Program-made: the position numbers and the translations under genes
Shown here: in pieces, positions 6,870-15,360 of the stretch
Position numbering within the stretch: the stretch's first letter is position 1
Layout: every line of letters begins with the position of its first letter
From: Sandaracinaceae bacterium
GTDB lineage: Bacteria > Myxococcota_A > Polyangia > Polyangiales > JAFGIB01
Reading direction: 5' to 3'
DNA length: 42,478 bases
Assembly (NCBI GenBank): GCA_017881055.1
Contig: JADGRF010000261.1
Coordinates: forward strand, 1 to 42,478
The notes under the pieces: model-generated
Database searches by the model: none
Told to the model about the DNA's origin: nothing
The model's input: the letters and a program-made list of their open reading frames with translations, nothing else

Positions 6870-8714
6870 CTAGGACTTCTGGGTCAGCGTGCGCGCGTAG
6901 CTCACGGCGCGACGTGTGGAGGCGAGGATCTCACGCTCGGCCAGGAACAGGGCGTCTTCGCCGATCTTCGCGAGTAAGCCCGCGCGCTCGAAGGTGCCGT
7001 ACATGCCGGGTCGCACGCCGCAGAGCAGCAAGCGGCCGTCGCGCTTGCGCGCGCGCTCCGCGACCTGGGCCAGCACGCCCGCGGTGGTCGAGTCCATGTT
7101 GTAGGCTTCTTGGATGCGCAGCACGATCACGCGCGTGCCGCTGTCGAGGACGCGGGTCAGCTCCGCGTGCAGCTCGTCGGCAGCGGCGAAGAACAGCTCG
7201 CCTTGCAGATTGAGAATGCGCAGCTCGGCCACGCGGCTGCGGTCCAGCTCGCTGGACTCGGTGAGCTGGCCGTCGGCGGTCTCGCTGAGCTCGCGCAGCT
7301 TGAAGCCCTCGGCGCGGCGCAGCGCGTAGTAGATCGACACGGCGATGCCTAAAAACAAGCCGTTTTCGATGTGCTCGAAGAAGAGCACGCCGGCGAACGT
7401 GGTGAGCAGCACGACGCGATCGCCGGTGGTAGTCTCGAACACCGCGCGCAGGCGGGCCACGTCCACGAGCTTGAGGCCCACGTGCACGAGCGTGCCGGCG
7501 AGCGCGGCGATCGGGATCAGGTTCGCCTGCGGGGCCAGCACCAGCACGAGCACGAGCACGAGTAAGCCCGAGAGAATGCAGGACATGCGCGTGACGGCGC
7601 CGGCTTCGTAGTTGACTGCGGTGCGCGAGAACGAGCCCGACGACGCAAACCCGCCCACACACGCCGCGCCGAGGTTGCAGAAGCCCTCGCCGATCAGCTG
7701 ACGGCTGGCGTCGAACCTATGGCCCGCGCGCACGGCCAGCAGCTTGCCGATCGCGATCGCCTCGACCGAGCCCATCAGGCCGATCGCAAATGCGGGGCCG
7801 GTCAAGCGTGTCATCGCGTGGAAGTCGAGCGAGGGCATGCGGAACAGCGGCAGGTGGCGCGTGAGCGGCTCGATGTCGCGCACGACCTTTACGCGCTGCG
7901 CGGCCGCACCGTGATCGAGCCCAAACAGCCAGACGATCACGCCGACGAACACGACCGCGAAGAACGCGCCTGGCAACCTGCGGCCGATGCGTGGCTCGAT
8001 CCGCTGCACGCCGCGCACAATCACGAACGTGAGCAGCGCGAGGCCTGCGGTCACCGGCTTGATGCCGTGCAGTGACTGCGCGACGCACAGCAGATCGAAG
8101 AACGCGCCCTTCGGAGCCGTGAGGCCGAAGAAGTCGCGGGAGATAGCCGCTTTCTCGAGGCCGAAGAACGCAGGCAGCTGGTTGACCACGATGTATACGC
8201 CGGCGCCCGCGGTGAAGCCGTTCAGGACCGGCTCGCTCACGAAGCGCGTCAGTGTGCCGATGCGCGCGAAGCCCGCGGCCAGCTGCACGACGCCGACCAT
8301 GAACGTGAGCAGCACGATCGCCTGCACCGGATCGGCGTGCATGGCAAAGGCAGCGGCGTTCGCGGCGAGCATGACCGAGATCGCGTTGGTCGGACCGTTG
8401 AGCAGAAACTCCGAGCTGCCGAACGCCGAGCCCAAGATCGCAGCGACGGCGGCGGTCGCGATGCCAGCGGCCGGCGGAAAGCCCGCGATCAGCGCGTACG
8501 CCATGGCCTGCGGGACCGTGAACAGCGACGTGGTCAGACCCGCGACCAGATCCGGTCGGAGCTGCGCCATGCCGTAGCCGCGCAACGTGCGCAACAGCGG
8601 CAAGATGCGCTCGGCTAACCCGCCGCTCTCATGGGCCGTCGCATCGTTGCCGAGCAGCGACGGAAACAACGAGGGCGCCGGCGCCTGATTCGGCCGTGTC
8701 GGGTCAGGGTTCAT
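6870..8714 (-). CDS. SulP/SLC26 family anion transporter with STAS domain
   Basis: 614 residues. SulP proteins are inner-membrane anion (sulfate, bicarbonate or dicarboxylate) transporters. Core motifs are present: LRPDLVAGLTTSLFTVPQAM and AYALIAGFPPAAGIATA near the start, LNGPTNAISVML, then SFSRTAVNYEAGAVTRMSCI. The C-terminal STAS domain (about 480-600) includes VIVLRIQEAYNMDSTTAGVL. It lies 32 bp downstream of the DHA2 efflux gene and may be the last gene of that operon. Substrate cannot be assigned. Confidence 0.92.
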   Translation of the reverse strand: MNPDPTRPNQAPAPSLFPSLLGNDATAHESGGLAERILPLLRTLRGYGMAQLRPDLVAGLTTSLFTVPQAMAYALIAGFPPAAGIATAAVAAILGSAFGSSEFLLNGPTNAISVMLAANAAAFAMHADPVQAIVLLTFMVGVVQLAAGFARIGTLTRFVSEPVLNGFTAGAGVYIVVNQLPAFFGLEKAAISRDFFGLTAPKGAFFDLLCVAQSLHGIKPVTAGLALLTFVIVRGVQRIEPRIGRRLPGAFFAVVFVGVIVWLFGLDHGAAAQRVKVVRDIEPLTRHLPLFRMPSLDFHAMTRLTGPAFAIGLMGSVEAIAIGKLLAVRAGHRFDASRQLIGEGFCNLGAACVGGFASSGSFSRTAVNYEAGAVTRMSCILSGLLVLVLVLVLAPQANLIPIAALAGTLVHVGLKLVDVARLRAVFETTTGDRVVLLTTFAGVLFFEHIENGLFLGIAVSIYYALRRAEGFKLRELSETADGQLTESSELDRSRVAELRILNLQGELFFAAADELHAELTRVLDSGTRVIVLRIQEAYNMDSTTAGVLAQVAERARKRDGRLLLCGVRPGMYGTFERAGLLAKIGEDALFLAEREILASTRRAVSYARTLTQKS

Positions 8715-8746
8715 TCGACAGGCCGCGTAATATCACGGCGCTGCCG

Positions 8747-10324
8747 TCAATGTCCCGGGACCGGCTTGCCGTTCACTTCGGGCTTGCCGAGCAGCAGCAC
8801 CAGAGGCATCGACACGAAGATCAGCGCGACCGTGGCCCAGAACGTGTCCGCGAACGACAGCACTTGGGCCTGTTGGTTGACTGCAGCGTTGATCGTTGCA
8901 AAGGCACGGGCCTGCCCCTGCGCGAATGCCGCGCCCTTGCTCATGAACACGTTGGTGAGCGCGTGCACGCGGTAGACGAGCGCCGCGTTGTCGGAGGTGA
9001 CGTGTTCGAGCAGCACCGCGCGGTGAAATGCGATGCGCGTGCCGAGCAGCGCCGAGAGCAGGGCTACGCCGACGCTGCCGCCGAGCTGGCGGGTGAGGCT
9101 GAAGAAGCCGGCCGCTGCGGCGATGTCTTTGCGTGGGATCGGTCCGAGCGCGGCCATGTTCAACGGTAGGAACATGAACACGGTGCCGAAGCCGCGGATC
9201 ATCAGGGGGATCTGCAGATCCGAGACGCTGGTCTGCGGCGAGAGCTCGCTCAGCTGAAACAGCGCGAGCATCAGCATGGCGGCGCCGAAGCCGAGCGCGT
9301 AGCGCGGATCGACGCGCGTCACGATCCGACCGGCTAGTGGCATGGCGACTGCCGACACGAGCGCGCCGGGCAAGAGCAGGAGCCCCGTATCCTGCGACGT
9401 GTAGTGCAGGACGCCTTGCGCGAACAGCGGCACCGCGAATAGCGCGCCGTACAGCACCATGCCGATCACGACCGAGAGCAGGCTGCCAGCCCAGAGCGAT
9501 CGATAGCGCAGCACGCGCAGATCCACGACGGGCTCCTTCGAGCCCAGCTCGCGGATCACGAACCAGGTGAGGCTGACCACGCCCGTGATCGACAGCTGCC
9601 AGATCAGCGGCGAGTCGAACCAGTCCTCGGTGTTGCCCTCTTCAAGGAACGTTTGCAGCGTCCCTAAACCCAGTGCAAGCAGCAGAATCGCGAACCAGTC
9701 CACGGCGCCGGTGGAGCGCTCTTCGTCGTCGTCCGGCAGCGCGGCCATGCACATCAGCACCGCGCCGATGCCGACCGGGATGTTGATGAAGAAGATCCAG
9801 CGCCAGTCGACGTTGGTCACCAAGTAGCCGCCGAGCGTGGGGCCGAGCGCGGGACCGGCGATCACGATCACGCCGAAGAAGGCCTGCGCCATGGCCTGCT
9901 CTTCACGCGGGAAGGTCTCGAAGAGAATGGCTTGCGCCTTCGCGAGCAGACCGCCACCGGCGAGTCCCTGCAGCACACGCGCGACGACGAGCATGGAGAA
10001 GCTCACCGCCATGCCGCAGATCACCGAGGCGACCGTGAAGCCGATCAGTGAGAAGATGAAGTAGCGTTTTTTTCCGAAGCGCTGACCGAGCCAAGCCGAC
10101 AGCGGCAACGTGACCACGTTGGCGATCGCGTAGCCGGACACGACCCAGCTGACCTCGGTGAGCGTCGCGCCGAGCGAGGCTTGGATGTCCGAGAGCGCGA
10201 CGTTCACGATGCTGATGTCGATGACCTCGAGCAGCGCGCCGAGCGCAACCGCGACCGCGATCGCCCACTTGTTCGTGCCCCGCTTCTTCAAGGGCGTGCT
10301 GTTCGTGCCGACTGAGCTCGCCAC
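8747..10324 (-). CDS. emrB: DHA2 family (EmrB/QacA-type) MFS drug efflux pump
   Basis: 525 residues and about 14 predicted membrane segments, inner-membrane proton-driven efflux. The N-terminal helix ALGALLEVIDISIVNVALSD is the DHA2 motif; GYAIANVVTLPLSAWLGQRF and GKKRYF form motif A, and GPALGPTLGGYLV is motif C. The start lies 4 bp after the stop of the HlyD/EmrA gene at 10329, so the two form a coupled EmrAB-like pump. Upstream control is likely by the divergent TetR. The symbol is by family analogy. Confidence 0.92.
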   Translation of the reverse strand: MASSVGTNSTPLKKRGTNKWAIAVAVALGALLEVIDISIVNVALSDIQASLGATLTEVSWVVSGYAIANVVTLPLSAWLGQRFGKKRYFIFSLIGFTVASVICGMAVSFSMLVVARVLQGLAGGGLLAKAQAILFETFPREEQAMAQAFFGVIVIAGPALGPTLGGYLVTNVDWRWIFFINIPVGIGAVLMCMAALPDDDEERSTGAVDWFAILLLALGLGTLQTFLEEGNTEDWFDSPLIWQLSITGVVSLTWFVIRELGSKEPVVDLRVLRYRSLWAGSLLSVVIGMVLYGALFAVPLFAQGVLHYTSQDTGLLLLPGALVSAVAMPLAGRIVTRVDPRYALGFGAAMLMLALFQLSELSPQTSVSDLQIPLMIRGFGTVFMFLPLNMAALGPIPRKDIAAAAGFFSLTRQLGGSVGVALLSALLGTRIAFHRAVLLEHVTSDNAALVYRVHALTNVFMSKGAAFAQGQARAFATINAAVNQQAQVLSFADTFWATVALIFVSMPLVLLLGKPEVNGKPVPGH

Positions 10325-10328
10325 GGCG

Positions 10329-11654
10329 TCAGCCTCCGCGTGCGTCGCCGGCCACCGTGCTACCGCTCACGCGTGTGTCGACCGTGAGCTCCACGCTCAT
10401 GCCGGGCATGATGCGCTGGCTCGCCGTGGCATTCGTCAGGTGGATACGCACCGGCACGCGCTGCACGACCTTCACGTAGTTGCCGCTGGCGTTGTCCGGC
10501 GGCAAGAGCGTGAAGCGCGAGCCCGTGGCACCCGAGAAGCTCTCCACCTCGCCGTGCAGCTCGACGCCGGGCATGGAGTCGAGCCGCGCCGCGGCGGGCT
10601 GACCCACGCGCATCGCGCCGACCTGTGTCTCTTTGAAGTTCGCGGTCACCCACAGCTCGGGCGTGACCAGCTGCACGATCGATTGGCCGGCCGCCACGGT
10701 CTGCCCGACGTTCACGCTCTTCTTCGACACGATGCCCACGCGCGGCGCGTAGATCTTCGTGTACGAGAGATCGAGCGCTGCCAGATCACGCTCGGCTCGG
10801 GCGCTCGCGACATCGGCGCGCGCGGCATCGGCACGGGCCCGAGCCTCGCGCGCCAGGGCTTGCACGTTGCTGGTCTGCTTGAGCTTTGCGGAGGCTTCGA
10901 CCACGTGGCTCTGCGCTTCCGTGGCCGACAGCCGCAGCGTGGCCAAGCGCGCGCGCGCCGCGTCCAGCTCGGACGAGGCCAAGTCGTAGTTGGTCGTGGC
11001 TTGATCGAGCTGCGAGCGCGAGATCGCGTGCTGCACGAACAAGTCCTTGAAGCGATCGCGGTCGCGCGTGGCTTCGTCGAAGCGCAGCTGTGCCGAGTGT
11101 ACGGCGGCCTCGCTCGCGCTGATCTGATCATGATAGGTCGAGGCGCCGACCGAGGCCGCCTGCAGGCTGGCCGCGGCGATCGACTTGTTGCCGACGGCGT
11201 TGGTCTCCGTGACTTCGGCGTCGGCCTCGGCGGCATCGGCCTGTGCCGTGGCGGCGAGCAGCTTGGCTTCTTGCTGCGCGAGCTTGGCTTTGGCGATGGC
11301 GTCGTCGAGCTCGGCGAGCAGCGCGCCGGCTGCGACGCGCTGATTTTCCACGAAATGGAGCTCGCGCACCGAGCCGCTGACGAGCGCGGGTACGGCGATG
11401 ATCTCCGCGTCGAGCTGCGCGTCGTCCGTGGCTTCGAGGCCGCGGCGCGCGAGGTAATACCCGCCGCCGCCGAGGGCTGCGAGCGCGACCAGCGTGGGCA
11501 GCAGCAGCTTGCGCCGCTCGCGCGGCGGCGCGCTGGCCGGCTCCGTGGCGGGCGCTGCCAGGGATTCTTCGCTGGCACTATTCGCGCTGGCACTATTCGC
11601 GGGGGCTTGGGAGGTGACTTGCGCCACCGGTCGGACGTGCTGCTCCTTGGCCAT
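10329..11654 (-). CDS. emrA: HlyD/EmrA-type membrane fusion protein
   Basis: 441 residues. A cytoplasmic Ala/Ser/Pro-rich N-terminus is followed by one membrane anchor (LLLPTLVALAALGGGGYYLA), a first biotinyl-lipoyl half (VSGSVRELHFVENQRVAAGA), a long alpha-helical hairpin rich in Ala, Lys and Glu, and a beta-barrel end (YAPRVGIVSKKSVNVGQTVA). It links the MFS pump to an outer-membrane channel. The N-terminus contains a tandem 15-bp repeat (11574-11604) encoding SANSA twice. No Shine-Dalgarno precedes ATG 11654, and the predicted transcription start falls at or next to this codon, suggesting a leaderless message. Confidence 0.92.
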   Translation of the reverse strand: MAKEQHVRPVAQVTSQAPANSASANSASEESLAAPATEPASAPPRERRKLLLPTLVALAALGGGGYYLARRGLEATDDAQLDAEIIAVPALVSGSVRELHFVENQRVAAGALLAELDDAIAKAKLAQQEAKLLAATAQADAAEADAEVTETNAVGNKSIAAASLQAASVGASTYHDQISASEAAVHSAQLRFDEATRDRDRFKDLFVQHAISRSQLDQATTNYDLASSELDAARARLATLRLSATEAQSHVVEASAKLKQTSNVQALAREARARADAARADVASARAERDLAALDLSYTKIYAPRVGIVSKKSVNVGQTVAAGQSIVQLVTPELWVTANFKETQVGAMRVGQPAAARLDSMPGVELHGEVESFSGATGSRFTLLPPDNASGNYVKVVQRVPVRIHLTNATASQRIMPGMSVELTVDTRVSGSTVAGDARGG

Positions 11655-11663
11655 TGGCCAGCC

Positions 11664-11692
11664 AATCTAGCGCGAGCCCCTTGTTGTGGCAA
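11664..11692 (-). promoter_or_regulatory. Sigma70-like promoter for the efflux operon
   Basis: On the minus strand TTGCCA (11692-11687), 17 nt, then TAGATT (11669-11664). The start point would fall near 11657, a few bases before ATG 11654. The -35 lies inside the palindromic operator. Confidence 0.5.
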
Positions 11693-11709
11693 CTCGCTGT
11701 TGCCATAAT
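11681..11709 (+). promoter_or_regulatory. Sigma70-like promoter for the TetR gene
   Basis: TTGTTG (11681-11686), 17 nt, CATAAT (11704-11709). The predicted start point near 11716 lies inside the first codons of the annotated gene, so either a leaderless start or the Met codon at 11727 is used. Confidence 0.5.
11684..11708. promoter_or_regulatory. Palindromic TetR-type operator
   Basis: TTGTGGCAAC-TCGCT-GTTGCCATAA, arms matching at 9 of 10 positions. It overlaps the -35 of the efflux promoter and the space between -35 and -10 of the tetR promoter, so one bound dimer pair could repress both. Confidence 0.75.
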
Positions 11710-11711
11710 AA

Positions 11712-12428
11712 ATGCAGCCGCCGCCCATGAAGACGCCGCGAAAACCCGAGACTCGCCGCACGGAAGGCCTGCGCACGCACGGTCGCAGCGCGCGGGTCGT
11801 CGAGAAGGTGCTGAACGCCACGGCCGCGGAGCTCGGTCGCAGCGGGTACGCCGCGCTGCGGATCGACGACGTCGCTGCGCGCTCAGGCGTCAACAAGACC
11901 ACGATCTACCGGCGCTGGCCGACCAAGATCGACTTGGTGAGCGCGACGCTGCGCGCCCAGACGTACCCGCCCGAAGTTGCGGATACGGGCACGCTGCGTG
12001 GGGATCTACTCGAGCACTTCGCTCACCTCGTAACGATGCTCGGCACCACGACCGGCCGCGGCGTCGTGCGCACCCTGCAAGCCGAGCGCACCGATCCGGA
12101 AGTCGAGCGCATGAAGCGTGAGCTGCGGGCGGAGCAGCGCGCGCGGCGCTGTCAGCTGCTTACGCGCGGCATCGCTCGTGGCGAGCTCGCTGCCGGCGTG
12201 GATGTGGACTTGCTCGCGGAGCTGCTCGCCGCTCCGCTCGTGGCGCGCCTGATGCACAGCGTCGAAGACCTCGACCGTGTGTTTCTGGAGCGTGCGATCG
12301 ACGTGATCTTGGCGGGTGCAGCTACGACCGTGGCGCGTGCGCCTCAGCGCGGCGCCGTGGCTGTGGCGGGCGTTGGCTCGCGCGCTCCCAAGGTTTCTTC
12401 CAAGAAGAGGCGAACGCGCGCGCCGTAG
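11712..12428 (+). CDS. TetR/AcrR family transcriptional repressor
   Basis: 238 residues. The N-terminal helix-turn-helix is clear (VLNATAAELGRSGYAALRID, DVAARSGVNKTTIYRRWPTK). The C-terminal ligand domain fits the TetR_C family often seen beside DHA2/HlyD efflux genes. It is divergent from the efflux pair with a shared operator, so autorepression and ligand-controlled efflux are expected. Met6 at 11727 is a credible alternative start, given the promoter position. The basic Ala/Arg-rich tail overlaps the 3' end of the convergent hydrolase gene by 85 bp. Confidence 0.92.
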   Translation: MQPPPMKTPRKPETRRTEGLRTHGRSARVVEKVLNATAAELGRSGYAALRIDDVAARSGVNKTTIYRRWPTKIDLVSATLRAQTYPPEVADTGTLRGDLLEHFAHLVTMLGTTTGRGVVRTLQAERTDPEVERMKRELRAEQRARRCQLLTRGIARGELAAGVDVDLLAELLAAPLVARLMHSVEDLDRVFLERAIDVILAGAATTVARAPQRGAVAVAGVGSRAPKVSSKKRRTRAP

Positions 12429-13525
12429 TTTGCGGGCTCTGCCGTGACGATCGTGCTGTGTCCGCCCGGGCCGAACCACAGCTCGCGCGGTCCGCGCGCG
12501 GCGTCGAACAGCGCTTGCGAATACGAACGCGGCATCCACGTGTCGTCGTCGCCGTGGATGATCATGACGGGACGCGGCGCGAGCGCAGCCACCGCCGAGG
12601 CTGCCGACGGTGTGAAGAAGTCCGTGCTCGTCCACGCGCTCATCGCAAGCAAGAGCACGTCTGCGAGCAGCGGGCCGAGCCACGGGATGGCTGCCGCGTG
12701 ATCGTGAGCCCACTGGCGATGCGACACGAACGGACTGTCGAGCACGACGGCGTCGATGGCTGGCTCATCGGCGGCTGCCAGCGCCACCGCCATCGCACCC
12801 TGCGAGGACCCGAGCGCCACGACCTTCTCGGCTTGCTGCGCACGTTCGCGCTTCAGCCAGCGCACCACCGCGCGCACGTCGCCGGCTTCGCGAATGCCCC
12901 AGGTGGTGAGCCAGCCCGAGCTGCCACCGTGCGCATGCAGATCGAAGATGGCGACGTTGTAGCCTTGATCGACGAGCGGCCCGACGAACCAGACGAAGTT
13001 GCCTTTGTTCGCGCCCGCGCCCGGAAAGACTGCGATCGTGCGCCGCGCACCCGCGCTCGCGATGAACCAACCCTCGAGCACCGAGCCGCCTTCACCGACC
13101 AGGCGCAGCGTCGCGAACGGGAGTTGCTGCGTGCTCTGTGGATCGCGCCCGTCGCCCCACTTGCAGCGATGCGTCAACAGCGCCGCCCCCAGAACCGGCA
13201 CGAACACGAACGCCGTGAGCGCGTGACGCACGCTGGGCACGCGCAGCCGTGACAGCACGTGTTGCCAGGACAACCACGCGAAATGCCAGCCGATCACGAA
13301 CCACGTCACGAACGGCAGCTCGCACATGAGCACCCGCGTCTGAGCCAGATGGGCCACGAGCGCGAGCGCGACCGCTGTCAGCGTCAGCTGAAACACAAGG
13401 TACCCGAGCACACCCCGGGCGCCGAGCTTGCGATAGCGCGGCACGCGCCAGCCGAGGAGCGCGGCGAGCACGAGTGGGCCGAGCAGAAAGAACCAGAAGC
13501 TCGTGAGCAGGGCAAACGCACCCAT
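12344..13525 (-). CDS. Membrane-anchored alpha/beta hydrolase
   Basis: 393 residues from ATG 13525. About four N-terminal membrane segments (FALLTSFWFFLLGPLVLAAL and following, to about residue 117) are followed by an alpha/beta hydrolase domain. The nucleophile elbow is G-S-S241-Q-G, the acid is likely in HGDDD (326-328) and the His is H356 (GPGGHST). The oxyanion-side loop is FPGAGANKGNF. It resembles BAAT/DUF-type serine hydrolases; substrate unknown. It starts 25 bp after the HEAT-like gene, so the two are probably cotranscribed. The tail overlaps the end of the tetR gene on the other strand. Confidence 0.85.
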   Translation of the reverse strand: MGAFALLTSFWFFLLGPLVLAALLGWRVPRYRKLGARGVLGYLVFQLTLTAVALALVAHLAQTRVLMCELPFVTWFVIGWHFAWLSWQHVLSRLRVPSVRHALTAFVFVPVLGAALLTHRCKWGDGRDPQSTQQLPFATLRLVGEGGSVLEGWFIASAGARRTIAVFPGAGANKGNFVWFVGPLVDQGYNVAIFDLHAHGGSSGWLTTWGIREAGDVRAVVRWLKRERAQQAEKVVALGSSQGAMAVALAAADEPAIDAVVLDSPFVSHRQWAHDHAAAIPWLGPLLADVLLLAMSAWTSTDFFTPSAASAVAALAPRPVMIIHGDDDTWMPRSYSQALFDAARGPRELWFGPGGHSTIVTAEPANYGARVRLFLEETLGAREPTPATATAPR

Positions 13526-13550
13526 GATGAGTGTGCGCGCAGAGCGCGGC

Positions 13551-14468
13551 TCAGCGGCTGTGTCGCGAGCGTCGGCCGCGACCTTTGCCTGGCTCGACGC
13601 GCACGCGGGCTTGATCGCGCACGGGCTTTGCGCTGGCATCCAGTGATTGACGCAGCGACTCGACCGCACCTTCGCTGAGCGTCGCGTTGCGTAGGTTCGC
13701 GATCGCACCCGACAGCGCGTGCCGCAGATCCGGGTGGGTTGCGCGCGCTGTGTGCTCGCGCAGAAAGGCGACGCCGCGATCGCCCGCGCGCAGCGACAAC
13801 GCCACGGCCGCCAAGGTGCGCGGCAGCGACATCAAGATGCGGCGGCGACCATCGCTGCGCTCGGCAGCGCGTGCGGCGTTCACGACCAGCTCGATGGCCG
13901 CGTCGAGGTAGGCGAGCAGGGCGGCTTCGTCTTCGAGCGTCGCGAGCACCGCTCTGTCGCCGAGCAGCTCGATCAGCGTGGCAGCTGCTCCAAAGCGCAG
14001 CTCGCGATCTTCTTCCGTGTCGAGCCAGGCGCTGCCGCGCATGACCAGCGTGTCCGCGCCGCCGGCGCGAATGCCGATCGTGAGCAGCGCGTCGAGCGCG
14101 CCCAGGCGCACCGGCGCCCGCTCGTCGGCAGCCAGCTCCGCGAGCGCGCTCCAGGCCGGCTCGACCTCGCGCTTTTCACGGATGCGCGCCGCCCAGCCAT
14201 GCGCCGCCACGATCGGCAAGAACGCGCGCGGCTCGTGCGGCGCCGCGTCGTCGGCGCCCAGGCGCGTGAGCAGAGGAGCCAAGACTCCGGGCATTGCCGC
14301 GACCTCGGCACCGAACGCCGCTGCCAGCTTCAGGTTGGGCTTAGGACTGGGCAGGAAGCTGTGCGTGGCCAAGAGCTCCTCGAGGCGTGTGCTCTTGCCC
14401 GCGATCGCTTCTTTCAACGCACTGCGCAGCGCGTCGCTCTTCAGGCCTTCGTCGATGTTGCGTGCCAT
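13551..14468 (-). CDS. HEAT-repeat-like hypothetical protein
   Basis: 305 residues from ATG 14468. Ala/Leu/Arg-rich helical pairs throughout (APVRLGALDALLTIGIRAGG, LRFGAAATLIELLGDRAVLA, THPDLRHALSGAIANLRNAT) indicate an armadillo/HEAT-like solenoid without catalytic motifs. The C-terminus is very basic (GKGRGRRSRHSR), which could favour nucleic-acid or membrane contact. It is cytosolic, with no signal peptide. Its start codon shares the CCATGG sequence with a possible ATG of the divergent methyltransferase. No function can be assigned. Confidence 0.75.
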   Translation of the reverse strand: MARNIDEGLKSDALRSALKEAIAGKSTRLEELLATHSFLPSPKPNLKLAAAFGAEVAAMPGVLAPLLTRLGADDAAPHEPRAFLPIVAAHGWAARIREKREVEPAWSALAELAADERAPVRLGALDALLTIGIRAGGADTLVMRGSAWLDTEEDRELRFGAAATLIELLGDRAVLATLEDEAALLAYLDAAIELVVNAARAAERSDGRRRILMSLPRTLAAVALSLRAGDRGVAFLREHTARATHPDLRHALSGAIANLRNATLSEGAVESLRQSLDASAKPVRDQARVRVEPGKGRGRRSRHSR

Positions 14469-14493
14469 GGCGCGGGACGATATCACGGCGCGC

Positions 14494-15174
14494 GTGTCCA
14501 CCCGAGTCGTGCATCAGACCGACGGCGTCGCCTGGCTCGCGGAGGTAGAGGCGCGCGGCGGCCTGCCCGACGACCACGCGCTGGTCACCTCGTTGCCCGA
14601 CAGCTCGGAGCTGCGGCTCGACTTCGAGATCTGGCAGCGCTGGTTCCGCGAAACCGCCGCGCTCGCGTGCAGGGCTACCTCGTCGCGCGCGGTCACGATC
14701 TTCTTCCAGACCGACGTGAAGCGCGAGGGTGTTTGGGTCGACAAGAGCTTTCTCATTCAGCTCGGCGCGCAACAGGCCGGCTCGCACTTGCTCTGGCACA
14801 AGATCGTGTGTCGCGCGCCCGCCGGCATCGCCACGTACGGTCGGCCGTCGTACGCGCACCTCGTGTGCTTCTCGCGCGAGCTGCGGCTCGACCCGAAGCA
14901 GGCCTCGTGCGACGTGCTGCCGCGCCTCGGTGAGATGACCTGGGCGCGCGCGATGGGCTTTGCCGCGTGCGAAGCCACCTGCCAGTTTCTACTCGCACAG
15001 ACCGCGTGCCGCAGCGTGGTCGATCCGTTCTGCGGCGTCGGCAGCATGCTCGCCGTGGCAAACGGCTACGGACTCGCTGCGGTCGGCGTCGAACTCTCCG
15101 GCAAGCGTGCGGAACGTGCCCGCACGCTCACCTGGAATGCTGCGCGCGGTGGGGGAGATCCGTCTCTGGGTTGA
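14494..15174 (+). CDS. SAM-dependent methyltransferase-like protein
   Basis: 226 residues from GTG 14494 (MSTRVVHQTDGVAWLAEVEA); an in-frame ATG at 14467 adds nine residues but overlaps the divergent start. The C-terminal half carries a class I SAM-binding motif (SVVDPFCGVGSMLAVANGYG then LAAVGVELSGKRAERA), the DPFxGxGS form common in DNA/RNA N-methyltransferases. The N-terminal half has VTSLPDSSEL, VTIFFQTDVKREGVWVDKSF and YGRPSYAHLVCFS, which mark a conserved uncharacterised family. Substrate unknown; it is not next to a restriction gene. Confidence 0.8.
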   Translation: MSTRVVHQTDGVAWLAEVEARGGLPDDHALVTSLPDSSELRLDFEIWQRWFRETAALACRATSSRAVTIFFQTDVKREGVWVDKSFLIQLGAQQAGSHLLWHKIVCRAPAGIATYGRPSYAHLVCFSRELRLDPKQASCDVLPRLGEMTWARAMGFAACEATCQFLLAQTACRSVVDPFCGVGSMLAVANGYGLAAVGVELSGKRAERARTLTWNAARGGGDPSLG

Positions 15175-15360
15175 GTGAAGGGGTCGTGCGCGGGTCGTCG
15201 TGCTCGCCGCTCGTGGCAACGGCGTGGTCGATTCGCGATGGGCGGAGGCTGTGAACCGTTTGTGGAAGGGCTTGCGGCGTTCTGCTTGGCGCGTCCGCGG
15301 GTCGTGGTGCACTCCGCGCCCGGCTGTGCGCGTCGACCCACAGCGCCACGAGCGAACGCC

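Noticed and set aside
11574-11604. Tandem 15-bp repeat considered as an operator
   Set aside because: Lies in the coding sequence of the HlyD protein's disordered N-terminus and simply encodes SANSA twice.
10158-11708. 516-codon plus-strand open frame opposite emrA/emrB
   Set aside because: Composition is His/Arg/Gly-rich and antisense to the clear HlyD and DHA2 genes; typical GC-rich shadow.
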